Below are positions 43,920 to 53,759 of a stretch of DNA of 64,000 nucleotides, piece by piece. A program made the position numbers and the translations under genes. Position 1 is the stretch's first letter, and the number at the start of each line of letters is the position of its first letter. Source of the DNA: Mycolicibacterium cosmeticum (lineage in GTDB: Bacteria; Actinomycetota; Actinomycetes; Mycobacteriales; Mycobacteriaceae); the NCBI GenBank assembly GCA_016197365.1, contig JACPVS010000023.1:62001-126000 (forward strand), read 5' to 3'. Below the pieces are notes generated by a model. That model was given only the letters and a program-made list of their open reading frames with translations, ran no database searches and was not told where the DNA came from.

Positions 43920-44525
43920 GTGGCGCATCCAGAGGATCCGGAGGAATACACAGCTCCGACGACACCCCGGGTGCGAGCCGGAACGCTGCTGCTGGCCGAG
44001 ACCGACCTGCTCGAGCCGACCTTCCGGCGCAGCGTCATCTACATCGTGGAGCACAACGAGGGCGGGACCCTCGGCGTGGTGCTCAACCGCCCCAGCGAGA
44101 CGGCCGTGTACAACGTGCTTCCGCAGTGGGCCAAGCTCGCGGTGAAGCCCAAGACCATGTTCGTCGGCGGCCCCGTGAAGCGGGATTCCGCGCTGTGCCT
44201 GGCCACCCTGCGGGTCGGGATGAGTGCGGGCGACGTGCCGGGGCTGCGCCACGTGCAGGGTCGGGTGGTGATGGTCGATCTGGACGCCGATCCGGATGCG
44301 ATCGCGCCCGTCGTCGAGGGGGTCCGGATCTTCGCCGGCTACTCCGGGTGGACCATCGGTCAGCTCGAGGGCGAGATCGAACGCGACGACTGGATCGTGC
44401 TGTCGGCGCTACCGACGGATATCCACGCCGAGCCGAAGGTGGATCTCTGGGGCCGGGTGCTGCGGCGTCAGCCGCTGCCGCTGTCGATGCTCGCGACGCA
44501 CCCGATCGACGTCAGCAGGAACTAG
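43920..44525 (+). CDS. YqgE/AlgH family protein (Rv0038-like)
   Basis: RVRAGTLLLAETDLLEPTFRRSVIYIVEHNEGGTLGVVLNRPSETAV...FVGGPVKRDSALCLA. Confidence 0.95.
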   Translation: MAHPEDPEEYTAPTTPRVRAGTLLLAETDLLEPTFRRSVIYIVEHNEGGTLGVVLNRPSETAVYNVLPQWAKLAVKPKTMFVGGPVKRDSALCLATLRVGMSAGDVPGLRHVQGRVVMVDLDADPDAIAPVVEGVRIFAGYSGWTIGQLEGEIERDDWIVLSALPTDIHAEPKVDLWGRVLRRQPLPLSMLATHPIDVSRN

Positions 44526-44528
44526 GTC

Positions 44529-44885
44529 TCAACTGCACGACAACGTGCAGGAGGCGCAGGATCCCGCGCAGCCGCCCGCTTTGGCCAGTTCCTGCTCGGC
44601 CTCGGCCCGCGCCACCAGCTTGGCGTTCTGCCAGCAGCCGGCGGCCACGGTGCCGATGGCACCGAACACACACACCATCAGCACCAGAACGGCCATCCCG
44701 CCGGGCTTGGCCAGCGCCACCACACCGCCTGCGGTGAGCATCGCCGCCGCGGCGAACTGGGTGGGTGCGACGGCGCGCAACACCTGCCGGACGGGGTCAT
44801 CGGAAGGGGGGCGGGTCAAGGTCCAACCGGCGACCGCAGCGGTGGCAGCCGCGGCGCACAGACACAACACGGCGGCGACGAGCAT
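44529..44885 (-). CDS. small membrane protein with Cys-rich tail (Rv0039c-like)
   Basis: MLVAAVLCLCAAAATAAVAGWTLTRPPSDDPVRQVLRAVAPTQFAAA...AGGCAGSCASCTLSCS. Confidence 0.65.
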   Translation of the reverse strand: MLVAAVLCLCAAAATAAVAGWTLTRPPSDDPVRQVLRAVAPTQFAAAAMLTAGGVVALAKPGGMAVLVLMVCVFGAIGTVAAGCWQNAKLVARAEAEQELAKAGGCAGSCASCTLSCS

Positions 44886-44917
44886 CCCCCAAGGATAGGG
44901 GGCGCGCCCGTCGACGG

Positions 44918-45955
44918 TCAGCCGGGGAGGGCCGCCGCCAGGGGCGCGATGGCCGCTGCGGGCGCGGTAGCTGCGGGCGCGGGCGCCGCCGGAGCCACAG
45001 GTGCGGCCGGTGGGGCACCCGGCGCCGCCAGCGGAGCGGGTGCCGGGGCCGGGACAGCGCCGGGCGGCAGCACCTTGAACCCGTTGATGATCGCGTCGGT
45101 GGCTTCGCCCGAGGCGACCGAGACGGCGGCGCCGGTCGTCACCGCGAGCGAGACGAGGTAGCGGTCCGGACCGACCGTCGTGAACAAATTGTGCCGCGAC
45201 GTGTTGAGCGTCATGTTGTTCTCGCGGTAGGTGCCCTCGATCCATGAGGTGGGCACGTCGTTGATCACCGAGATCCGGCCGTCGGTGGGCCGCCACGCGG
45301 TGAGCTGCTGGCTGTCGACGAAGCCATGCCGGATGGCCTCCCGCGGATCGAAGTCACCGACCAGCTTGTAGATCACGACCTGGGCGTTGGACGTATACAG
45401 CCCGTCACCACCGACGCGGTCGGCGATCACGGCGAAGGCGTCGGGCACGTTCGGGTCGGGGACCTGCGACCAGCCCTGCGGCATCGGCAGCACGATGTGC
45501 AGCGCCTTGAAGTCGCGGGGGTTCTGCGGCTCCATCGCGACGTTCTTCGATTTGAGGAAGTCGCGGATGCTGCTGGAGTTGTCCGGGTTGAGCGGGACGG
45601 CGACGGGCTGGGTCACGGTGGCAGTGGCGGCTGGAGCCACCGGTGTTCCGGCGGCGGCCGGTGTTCCGGCGGCGACCGGGAGTCCCGCAGCCGGGGCGGG
45701 CACGCTTGCGGCCTGGGCAGGCACGCTCGTGGTCTGCGCAGGCACCAGCGGGTTCGCGTTCGGGGTGACGGTGACCGTCTGGGTGACGGTGGCGGGTCCG
45801 GGCAGCGACGGCTGCGGCGCCAGCGGTTCGGCGGCGGCGATGTTTCCCGCCAGTCCGACCACGCCGGCGATACCGGCCGCAGTCCCGGCGATCACGATCC
45901 GCCACCGGCGGCTCGCGGTCTGATTGACGGTCCCGCCGTCGGCCATATTCCTCAT
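44918..45955 (-). CDS. mtc28: proline/alanine-rich secreted antigen (Mtc28/Rv0040c-like, LpqN-fold)
   Basis: [41 protein letters not shown]...[40 protein letters not shown]. Confidence 0.88.
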   Translation of the reverse strand: MRNMADGGTVNQTASRRWRIVIAGTAAGIAGVVGLAGNIAAAEPLAPQPSLPGPATVTQTVTVTPNANPLVPAQTTSVPAQAASVPAPAAGLPVAAGTPAAAGTPVAPAATATVTQPVAVPLNPDNSSSIRDFLKSKNVAMEPQNPRDFKALHIVLPMPQGWSQVPDPNVPDAFAVIADRVGGDGLYTSNAQVVIYKLVGDFDPREAIRHGFVDSQQLTAWRPTDGRISVINDVPTSWIEGTYRENNMTLNTSRHNLFTTVGPDRYLVSLAVTTGAAVSVASGEATDAIINGFKVLPPGAVPAPAPAPLAAPGAPPAAPVAPAAPAPAATAPAAAIAPLAAALPG

Positions 45956-46131
45956 CTGACGTCGGTCCTTCCCAAGATCACTCGCCAAGTCAGGGGCCGA
46001 CTGTATCCACGCCCGACGGGTGGTCACCAGGGCCGGAACCGAGCTGCAACCGTGTGCAGACCGCTCTGCAACGGAACCTTTACCAACCCGTGGCCGAAGG
46101 GCACCGAAGCGGCGCTTATACCCTGTTTGGC

Positions 46132-48984
46132 GTGACAGACGCCCCGCCCGACACCGAGACCTCCCCAGATGTGGACGCCCCGAGCCACCGCTACACCGCG
46201 CAACTGGCCGGGGCGATAGAGGCCGACTGGCAGGAGACGTGGGCGCAGCGGGGCACGTTCAACGTCCCGAACCCCGTCGGGTCACTCGCGCCGGCCGACG
46301 GTGGGCCGGTGCCCGCGGACAAGATGTTCGTCCAGGACATGTTCCCGTACCCGTCGGGTGACGGCCTGCATGTGGGGCATCCGCTCGGCTACATCGCCAC
46401 TGACGTCTACGCGCGCTACTTCCGGATGACCGGCCGCAACGTGTTGCACGCGCTGGGCTTCGACGCGTTCGGCCTGCCCGCCGAGCAGTACGCGGTGCAG
46501 ACGGGGACGCACCCGCGCACCCGCACCGAAGCCAACATCGTCAACTTCCGGCGTCAGTTGGGCCGGCTGGGCCTGGGCCACGACACCCGGCGCAGCTTCT
46601 CCACGACCGACGTCGACTTCTACAAGTGGACGCAGTGGATCTTCCTGCAGATCTACAACGCGTGGTTCGACACCGACCTCAAACGCGCCCGCCCGATCGG
46701 CGAGTTGATCGCCGAGTTCGAGTCGGGTGCGCGCCCGCTGCCCGACGGCCGGGACTGGTCGGCGCTGTCGGCCGCGGAGCGCGCCGACGTGGTGGACGGT
46801 CACCGCCTGGTGTACCGCGCCGACTCGATGGTCAACTGGTGCCCGGGTCTGGGCACCGTGCTGGCCAACGAAGAGGTGACCTCCGACGGCCGCAGCGACC
46901 GCGGCAATTTCCCGGTGTTCCGAAAACGCCTGCGGCAGTGGATGATGCGCATCACGGCGTACTCGGATCGGTTGCTCGACGATCTGGACACGCTGGACTG
47001 GCCGGACAAGGTGAAGGCCATGCAGCGCAACTGGATCGGCCGGTCGGTCGGTGCCTCGGTCGAATTCGAGACGGCCGCCGGTGCTGTCGAGGTGTTCACC
47101 ACCCGTCCGGACACTCTGTTCGGCGCCACCTATCTGGTGCTGGCCCCCGAGCACGACCTGGTCGACGCGCTGGTGTCCGCCGCATGGCCCGATGGCACCG
47201 ATGCCCGCTGCACGTATGACGCGGCCACCCCGGCCGAGGCGGTGGCGGCCTACCGGGCCTCGATCGCGGCCAAGTCGGACCTGGAGCGCCAGGAGAACAA
47301 GACCAAGACGGGCGTGTTCCTCGGTGCGTACGCCACCAATCCGGTGAACGGCCAACAGGTTCCGGTGTTCATCGCCGACTATGTGCTGGCCGGCTACGGT
47401 ACCGGCGCCATCATGGCGGTGCCCAGCGGCGATCAGCGTGACTGGGAGTTCGCCACCGCCTTCGGCCTGCCCATCATCGAGGTGATCACCGGCGGTGACG
47501 TGAGCGTTGCCGCGTACAGCGGTGACGGGGAACTGGTCAACAGCGACTACCTGAACGGGCTGAGCGTCGCCGCGGCGAAGGAAACCGTGGTGGCCCGGCT
47601 GGAGGCCGACGGCCGCGGCCGGTCCCGGGTGGAGTTCAAGCTGCGCGACTGGCTGTTCGCCCGGCAGCGGTACTGGGGCGAGCCGTTCCCCATCGTCTAC
47701 GACGCCGACGACCGGGCCCATCCGCTGCCCGAAACGGCGTTGCCGGTGGAACTTCCGGACATCCCGGACTACGCGCCGGTGTCCTTCGACCCGGACGACG
47801 CGGACAGCGAACCGTCGCCGCCGCTGGGCAAGGCCACCGACTGGGTGCACGTCGAGCTGGATCTCGGGGATGGGCTCAAGCCCTACACCCGCGACACCAA
47901 CGTCATGCCGCAATGGGCAGGCAGCTCCTGGTACGAGCTGCGCTACACCGACCCGCAGAACCCGGACGAGTTGTGCGCCAAGGAGAACGAGGCGTACTGG
48001 ATGGGGCCACGCCCCGACATCCACGGGCCGGCCGATCCGGGTGGGGTGGACCTGTACGTGGGCGGTGTCGAGCACGCGGTGCTGCACCTGCTGTACTCGC
48101 GGTTCTGGCACAAGGTGCTCTTCGACCTGGGCCACGTCAGCTCGTCGGAGCCCTACCGGCGGCTGATCAACCAGGGCTACATCCAGGCGTTTGCCTACAC
48201 CGACGCCCGCGGCAGCTACGTGCCTGCGGCCGAAGTGGTTGAGCGCGAAGGTAAGTTCTGGTTCGAGGGTGCGGAGGTGAATCAGGAGTTCGGCAAGATC
48301 GGCAAGAGCCTGAAGAACTCCGTCTCGCCGGACGAGATCTGCGAGGAGTACGGCGCGGACACGCTGCGGGTCTACGAGATGTCGATGGGCCCGCTGGAGG
48401 CGTCGCGGCCGTGGGCCACCAAGGACGTCGTCGGCGCGCACCGCTTCCTGCAGCGCGTGTGGCGCGCGGTGGTCGACGAGGCGACCGGTGCCGAACGCGT
48501 CGCCGAGCACGAGGCGCTGTCGGACGACACCCTGCGCGCCCTGAACAAGACCATCGCCGGTGTGGCCGAAGACTATGCGGCACTGCGTAACAACACCGCC
48601 GCAGCAAAGTTGATCGAATACACCAACCACCTCACCAAGGAAGGCGTGACGGCGCGCGCCGCCGTCGAGCCGCTGGTGCTGATGGTCGCCCCGCTGGCGC
48701 CGCACCTGGCCGAGGAATTGTGGCGCCGGCTCGGGCACGAGACACCGCTGGCGCACGGGCCGTTCCCGGTGGCCGACGAGCGGTACCTGACCGACGACAC
48801 CGTCGAACTGCCGGTCCAGGTGAACGGCAAGGTGCGCGGCAAGATCACCGTGCCTGCCGACGCGGACAAAGCGGACCTCGAAGCCGCGGCACGCGCCGAC
48901 GAGAAGGTGCTCGCCTTCCTGGACGGAGCCACCCCGAAGAAGGTCATCGTGGTGCCCGGCAAGTTGGTCAACCTCGTCGTCTGA
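46132..48984 (+). CDS. leuS: leucyl-tRNA synthetase
   Basis: [30 protein letters not shown]...[29 protein letters not shown]. Confidence 0.98.
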   Translation: MTDAPPDTETSPDVDAPSHRYTAQLAGAIEADWQETWAQRGTFNVPNPVGSLAPADGGPVPADKMFVQDMFPYPSGDGLHVGHPLGYIATDVYARYFRMTGRNVLHALGFDAFGLPAEQYAVQTGTHPRTRTEANIVNFRRQLGRLGLGHDTRRSFSTTDVDFYKWTQWIFLQIYNAWFDTDLKRARPIGELIAEFESGARPLPDGRDWSALSAAERADVVDGHRLVYRADSMVNWCPGLGTVLANEEVTSDGRSDRGNFPVFRKRLRQWMMRITAYSDRLLDDLDTLDWPDKVKAMQRNWIGRSVGASVEFETAAGAVEVFTTRPDTLFGATYLVLAPEHDLVDALVSAAWPDGTDARCTYDAATPAEAVAAYRASIAAKSDLERQENKTKTGVFLGAYATNPVNGQQVPVFIADYVLAGYGTGAIMAVPSGDQRDWEFATAFGLPIIEVITGGDVSVAAYSGDGELVNSDYLNGLSVAAAKETVVARLEADGRGRSRVEFKLRDWLFARQRYWGEPFPIVYDADDRAHPLPETALPVELPDIPDYAPVSFDPDDADSEPSPPLGKATDWVHVELDLGDGLKPYTRDTNVMPQWAGSSWYELRYTDPQNPDELCAKENEAYWMGPRPDIHGPADPGGVDLYVGGVEHAVLHLLYSRFWHKVLFDLGHVSSSEPYRRLINQGYIQAFAYTDARGSYVPAAEVVEREGKFWFEGAEVNQEFGKIGKSLKNSVSPDEICEEYGADTLRVYEMSMGPLEASRPWATKDVVGAHRFLQRVWRAVVDEATGAERVAEHEALSDDTLRALNKTIAGVAEDYAALRNNTAAAKLIEYTNHLTKEGVTARAAVEPLVLMVAPLAPHLAEELWRRLGHETPLAHGPFPVADERYLTDDTVELPVQVNGKVRGKITVPADADKADLEAAARADEKVLAFLDGATPKKVIVVPGKLVNLVV

Positions 48985-48996
48985 GCGAAACCACCG

Positions 48997-49022
48997 AACG
49001 GTGGGGAGCGATCCCCACCGTT
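48997..49022 (+). terminator. leuS terminator hairpin
   Basis: AACGGTGGGG-AGCGAT-CCCCACCGTT, perfect 10-bp stem just after leuS stop. Confidence 0.75.
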
Positions 49023-49163
49023 GGGCTAGTTTCTCGCCCGAGATCTGCAGACATCGACATATCCGCATGCGGCGCACGGATACTGGTCTCAGGGCCGCGC
49101 AGTCGCGGCGGAAATCCCGTCTGAGAGAACGACATACGGTGATCGCGGCCCAGTCTGGGGTAC

Positions 49164-50381
49164 GTGATGAGTGACAACCGGATCGTCGTCTACAAGGGTC
49201 CCGGCAAGGTGGCCGTCGAAACGCTGCCCTATCCGAAACTCGAGGTCCCGGCCGAGGTCGCCTCAGCGATGGGGATGAGCCGCAAAGCAGATCACGGCGT
49301 CATCCTGAAGTGCGTGTCGACCAACATCTGCGGCTCCGATCAGCACATGGTCCGGGGCCGCACCACCGCCCCCGTCGGTCAGACGCTCGGCCACGAGATC
49401 ACCGGCGAGATCGTCGAAAAGGGTTCCGACGTCCAGTTTCTCGAAGTCGGCGACATCTGCTCGGTGCCGTTCAACATTGCCTGCGGGCGCTGCCGGAACT
49501 GCCGGGAAGGCCAGACCGGGATCTGCCTGAACGTCAACCCGGCCCGCGCCGGCTCGGCGTACGGCTACGTGGACATGGGTGGCTGGCTGGGTGGCCAGGC
49601 CGACTACGTCATGGTGCCGTTCGCCGACTTCAACCTGCTGAAGTTCCCCGATCGCGATGCGGCCCTGGCGAAGATCCGTGATCTCACCATGCTGTCGGAC
49701 ATCTTCCCCACCGGCTACCACGGCGCCAAGACAGCCGGCGTCACCACCGGATCGACGGTGTACATCGCCGGCGCGGGCCCCGTCGGTCTCGCGGCGGCGT
49801 ACTCGGCCCACCTGCTGGGCGCGGCCGTGGTGATCGTGGGTGACCTGAACGCCGAGCGGCTCAAGCAGGCCGAATCCTTCGGCTGCGAGACCGTCGACAT
49901 CAGCGCGGACGCCACCCTGGAAGATCAGATCGCCGACATCCTGCACACCAACGAGGTCGACTGCGCCGTCGACGCGGTGGGATTCGAGGCCAGCGGCCAC
50001 GGGCAGGGGGCGGGAGAGCAACCTGCCGCGGTGCTGAACTCCATCATGAACGCGACCCGGGCGGGCGGCTCACTGGGCATCCCCGGCCTGTACGTCACCG
50101 GCGACCCGGGCGGCACCGACGACGACGCCAAGCACGGCACGCTCAAGGTGCGCCTCGGTCTGGGCTGGGCCAAGAGCCACAGCTTCTACACCGGGCAGTG
50201 TCCGGTGCTGAAGTACAACCGCGGCCTGATGATGAGCATCCTGCATGACAAGGCCCACATCGCCGACGCGGTGAACGCCACCGTCATCGGGCTGGACAAG
50301 GCCCCGGATGGCTACGCCGCGTTCGACTCCGGGGTGGCGCAGAAATTCGTCCTGGATCCACACGGCATGGTCCCGGCCTGA
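49164..50381 (+). CDS. fdhA: glutathione-independent formaldehyde dehydrogenase
   Basis: Zn-ADH fold; NICGSDQHMVRGRTTAPVGQTLGHEITGEIVEKGSDVQFLEVGDICSVPFNIACGRCRNCREGQTGIC. Confidence 0.93.
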   Translation: MMSDNRIVVYKGPGKVAVETLPYPKLEVPAEVASAMGMSRKADHGVILKCVSTNICGSDQHMVRGRTTAPVGQTLGHEITGEIVEKGSDVQFLEVGDICSVPFNIACGRCRNCREGQTGICLNVNPARAGSAYGYVDMGGWLGGQADYVMVPFADFNLLKFPDRDAALAKIRDLTMLSDIFPTGYHGAKTAGVTTGSTVYIAGAGPVGLAAAYSAHLLGAAVVIVGDLNAERLKQAESFGCETVDISADATLEDQIADILHTNEVDCAVDAVGFEASGHGQGAGEQPAAVLNSIMNATRAGGSLGIPGLYVTGDPGGTDDDAKHGTLKVRLGLGWAKSHSFYTGQCPVLKYNRGLMMSILHDKAHIADAVNATVIGLDKAPDGYAAFDSGVAQKFVLDPHGMVPA

Positions 50382-50382
50382 T

Positions 50383-51048
50383 TCAGCGGGGACGGACGAC
50401 GACCTCGTGCACGTGGCCATCCGGTGGGGTGGCCACGGCATGGGCGACGATCTCGGCGACGGTCTCCGGGCGGAGGAACTTGGCCGCGTCGTACTCCTTC
50501 TCCTCGTAGGCGATCAGGTCTCGTTGCATCTCCGAGTCGGTGCGGCCGGGGAACACCGAGGTGACCCGCAGCGACGGCTCGTCGGCGCGTAGCGAGTCCG
50601 CGAACGCGCGCAGCGCGAACTTGCTCGCCGAATACGACGCCATGCCCGGCGACACCGTCCGGCCCGCACCCGAATTGATGAACACCACATGCCCGCGCGC
50701 GGCGCGCAGCTGCGGCAACAGCGCCAACGTCAGGGCCACCGCACCGGTCACGTTGACCTCGAAGCTGGCCCGCCACTGCTCGACGATGGAGTCCCCGACC
50801 CGCCCTGGGTACAGCACGCCGGCGTTGTGCACCAGCACGTCGAGTTCGGCGAGGACCTCGGTTGCCGCCTCGATCGAGTCCGGATCGGTGAGCTCCAACG
50901 GCCAGGTCGGGGCGCCGAGTCGTTCGGCGAGCGCATCGAGGCGGTCCGACGGGCGGCCTGCCAGCAGCAGCGTGTGGGTGGGGGCGAGCGCGGCGGCGAT
51001 GGCGGAACCGATACCGCCTGCGGCGCCCGTGATCAATGCGGTCGGCAC
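50383..51048 (-). CDS. short-chain dehydrogenase/reductase
   Basis: PTALITGAAGGIGSAIAAAL...LVHNAGVLYPG...MASYSASKFALRAFADSLR. Confidence 0.95.
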   Translation of the reverse strand: MPTALITGAAGGIGSAIAAALAPTHTLLLAGRPSDRLDALAERLGAPTWPLELTDPDSIEAATEVLAELDVLVHNAGVLYPGRVGDSIVEQWRASFEVNVTGAVALTLALLPQLRAARGHVVFINSGAGRTVSPGMASYSASKFALRAFADSLRADEPSLRVTSVFPGRTDSEMQRDLIAYEEKEYDAAKFLRPETVAEIVAHAVATPPDGHVHEVVVRPR

Positions 51049-51104
51049 CCCTGGAAGCGTACTGATCTGCGCGCTCCAATCTGCAAAGCGCCCTCCGGCG
51101 TCGC

Positions 51105-52457
51105 ATGATTGATGCGATGCCACCCGATCCGAGTTTCGCCGCCACCCAACTCGCCGCCCGCGCGGCCTATCTGCTGCGCGGCAACGACCTGGGCGCCATG
51201 ACCACCGCCGCCCCGCTGCTGTACCCGCACATGTGGAGCTGGGACGCCGCGTTCGTCGCGATCGGGCTGGCACCGCTGAGCGTGGAACGGGCCGTCGTCG
51301 AGCTCGACACCCTGCTGTCCGCGCAGTGGCGCAACGGGATGATCCCGCACATCGTCTTCGCCAACGGGGTCGACGGCTACTTCCCCGGCCCGGCCCGGTG
51401 GGCCACGTCGGCACTGGCGGCCAACGCCCCGCGCACCCGGCACACCTCCGGCATCACCCAGCCGCCTGTGCACGCCATCGCCGTGCAGCGGATCCTGGAC
51501 CACGCCAAGACCAGAGGTCGGTCCACCCGGGCGGTCGCGGAGGCGTTCCTGGACCGGCGGTGGGCGGATCTGGTGCGCTGGCATCGGTGGCTGGCCGAGA
51601 GCCGCGATCAGCAGGGGCACGGCCGCGTCACGCTGTATCACGGCTGGGAATCCGGGATGGACAACTCGCCGCGCTGGGACAGCGCCTACGCCAACGTGAT
51701 TCCGGGCAACGTGCCCGAATATCAGCGCGAGGACAACAAGATCAACACCGACTCCAGCCAGCGTCCGTCGGATCTGGAGTACGACCGGTACCTGTGGCTG
51801 CTGGAAGAGATGAAGTCGGCGCGCTATGACGACGAGCTGCTGCCGAAGGTGATGAGCTTCGCCGTCGAGGACGTCTTCGTCTCTGCGGTGTTCTCGGTGG
51901 CCTGCACGGTGCTGGCCGAGATCGGCGAGGACTACAAGCGCCCGCACGCCGACGTCCGTGACCTGTATGCCTGGGCCGACCGGTTCCGCGCCGGCGTCGT
52001 CGAGACGGCCGACGAGAGAACCGGTGCGGCAAGGGATTTCGATCTGCGTACGGAGAAGTGGGTGGCCACCGAGACGGTCGCGCAGTTCTCGCCCCTGCTG
52101 TGCGGCGGGCTGCCGCACGACAAGGAACGCGCGCTGCTCAAACTGCTTGAGGGCCCGCGGTTCTGCGGGCATCCGGACCTGAAGTACTCGCTGATCCCAT
52201 CCACCTCGCCGGTGTCGCGGGACTTCCGGCCGCGCGAATACTGGCGTGGCCCGGTATGGCCGGTGATGACGTGGCTGTTCTCCTGGTGCTTCGCGCGCCG
52301 CGGCTGGGCCGAACGATCACAGGTGTTGCGCCGGGAAGGCTTGCGCCAGGCCAGCGACGGGACTTTCGCCGAATACTACGAACCGTTCACCGGCGAGCCG
52401 CTCGGCAGCATGCAGCAGTCCTGGACGGCGGCCGCGGTACTGGACTGGCTGGGCTAA
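51105..52457 (+). CDS. ggh: GH63-type glycoside hydrolase, likely glucosylglycerate hydrolase
   Basis: YPHMWSWDAAFVAIGLAPLSVERAVVELDTLLSAQWRNGMIPHIVF...YHGWESGMDNSPRWDSAY...EYWRGPVWPVMTWLF. Confidence 0.75.
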   Translation: MIDAMPPDPSFAATQLAARAAYLLRGNDLGAMTTAAPLLYPHMWSWDAAFVAIGLAPLSVERAVVELDTLLSAQWRNGMIPHIVFANGVDGYFPGPARWATSALAANAPRTRHTSGITQPPVHAIAVQRILDHAKTRGRSTRAVAEAFLDRRWADLVRWHRWLAESRDQQGHGRVTLYHGWESGMDNSPRWDSAYANVIPGNVPEYQREDNKINTDSSQRPSDLEYDRYLWLLEEMKSARYDDELLPKVMSFAVEDVFVSAVFSVACTVLAEIGEDYKRPHADVRDLYAWADRFRAGVVETADERTGAARDFDLRTEKWVATETVAQFSPLLCGGLPHDKERALLKLLEGPRFCGHPDLKYSLIPSTSPVSRDFRPREYWRGPVWPVMTWLFSWCFARRGWAERSQVLRREGLRQASDGTFAEYYEPFTGEPLGSMQQSWTAAAVLDWLG

Positions 52458-52927
52458 CTGCCGGGCTTCTCGACCGGCTGCGTCTGGTCGGCCAGGCGGT
52501 CCAGCGAGCCGAGCGCCGCCAGCAGCGTGCGTTGGTCGTCGTCGGTGAGTTTGGCCACCATCTCGCCGAGGAAGGCCCGGCGGGTGTCCAGCGCCTCGCG
52601 GTGCTGCACCAGCCCGCGCGGTGTCACCTCGACCAGGACCGCACGCAGGTCCGACGGGTCACGAGAACGCTTGACCAGGCCCAACTTCTCCAGGCGCCGG
52701 ATCGCGACGGTGGTGGTGGGGGTGCGGACCCGTTCGTGCGCGGCCAGTTCGGTCATCCGGATGGGCCCGCTGTCGAGCAAAGTCAGAAGGATGGACAGCT
52801 GAGCCAGCGTGAGGTCGCCGGCCTGACCCTTGTTGGGGTCCCCGCGGCGCATCACGGAGAACAGCTTGGAGAGCACCCGCTGGAGCTCTCCGGCCAGCTC
52901 AGCGACCTGCGGTTCGGTCTCGACCAT
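52454..52927 (-). CDS. MarR family transcriptional regulator (Rv0042c-like)
   Basis: DLTLAQLSILLTLLDSGPIRMTELAAHERVRTPTTTVAIRRLEKLGLVKRSRDPSDLRAVLVEVT. Confidence 0.93.
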   Translation of the reverse strand: MVETEPQVAELAGELQRVLSKLFSVMRRGDPNKGQAGDLTLAQLSILLTLLDSGPIRMTELAAHERVRTPTTTVAIRRLEKLGLVKRSRDPSDLRAVLVEVTPRGLVQHREALDTRRAFLGEMVAKLTDDDQRTLLAALGSLDRLADQTQPVEKPGS

Positions 52928-52997
52928 AATTCGCTAGTCTAACCTGTCTGCTCCTGCCAGGTCGGTTCCGCGATGAAGTTTCGGCGCGAATACAGAT

Positions 52998-53759
52998 TCA
53001 CAACACCTGGGACAGGAACCGGCGCAGCCGGTCGGTCTCGGCGGCCTCGAAAATCTGTTCGGGCGGACCGGATTCGACGACCTTGCCGTGATCCATGAAC
53101 ACCACGGTGTCGGCGGTGGACCGCGCGAAGCCCATCTCGTGGGTCACCATCACCATCGTCATGCCGCCGGAGCCGAGCTCGGCGATCAATTCCAGGATGC
53201 CCTTGACCAGTTCGGGATCCAGCGCCGAGGTCGCCTCGTCGAAGAACATCACCTGCGGCGACATCGCCAGGGCCCGGGCGATCGCGACCCGCTGCTGCTG
53301 GCCACCGGACAGCGTCGCCGGCCGGACATCGGCCTTGTGCCGCAGTCCAACCCGGTCCAGTTGCGCCAGCGCCAGCTCGTGCGCCGCCTCGGCGGACAAG
53401 CCCTTGAGCTTGCGCGGTGCCAGCGCCACGTTGTCCAGCACGGTGCGGTGCGGGAACAGGTTGAACTGCTGGAACACCATCCCGATCCGCTGCCGCAACG
53501 CATCCGGGTTGTCACCCAGCACCGAGCGGCCGTCGAGCAGGATGTCGCCGCGGTCGGGTTCGTACAACCGGTTCAGGGTGCGCAGCAGCGTCGACTTCCC
53601 CGAGCCCGACGGCCCGATGATCGCGGCGGTACTCCCGGCGGGCACCTGCACATCGACCCCGCGCAGCACCGGATTCGGCCCGAACGACAGATGAATGTCC
53701 TTGGCTGCCAGCGATACCGCAACTACCCCCGGCGCTTCCCTCGCCCCTGGATCGGCCAT
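52998..53759 (-). CDS. amino-acid ABC transporter ATP-binding protein
   Basis: IIGPSGSGKSTLLRTLNRLYEPDRGDILLDG...LSGGQQQRVAIARALAMSPQVMFFDEATSALDPELV. Confidence 0.96.
   Translation of the reverse strand: MADPGAREAPGVVAVSLAAKDIHLSFGPNPVLRGVDVQVPAGSTAAIIGPSGSGKSTLLRTLNRLYEPDRGDILLDGRSVLGDNPDALRQRIGMVFQQFNLFPHRTVLDNVALAPRKLKGLSAEAAHELALAQLDRVGLRHKADVRPATLSGGQQQRVAIARALAMSPQVMFFDEATSALDPELVKGILELIAELGSGGMTMVMVTHEMGFARSTADTVVFMDHGKVVESGPPEQIFEAAETDRLRRFLSQVL

Noticed and set aside
46282-49077. 931-aa ORF on - strand opposite leuS
   Set aside because: Antisense artefact of GC-rich codon structure; leuS is conserved and certain.
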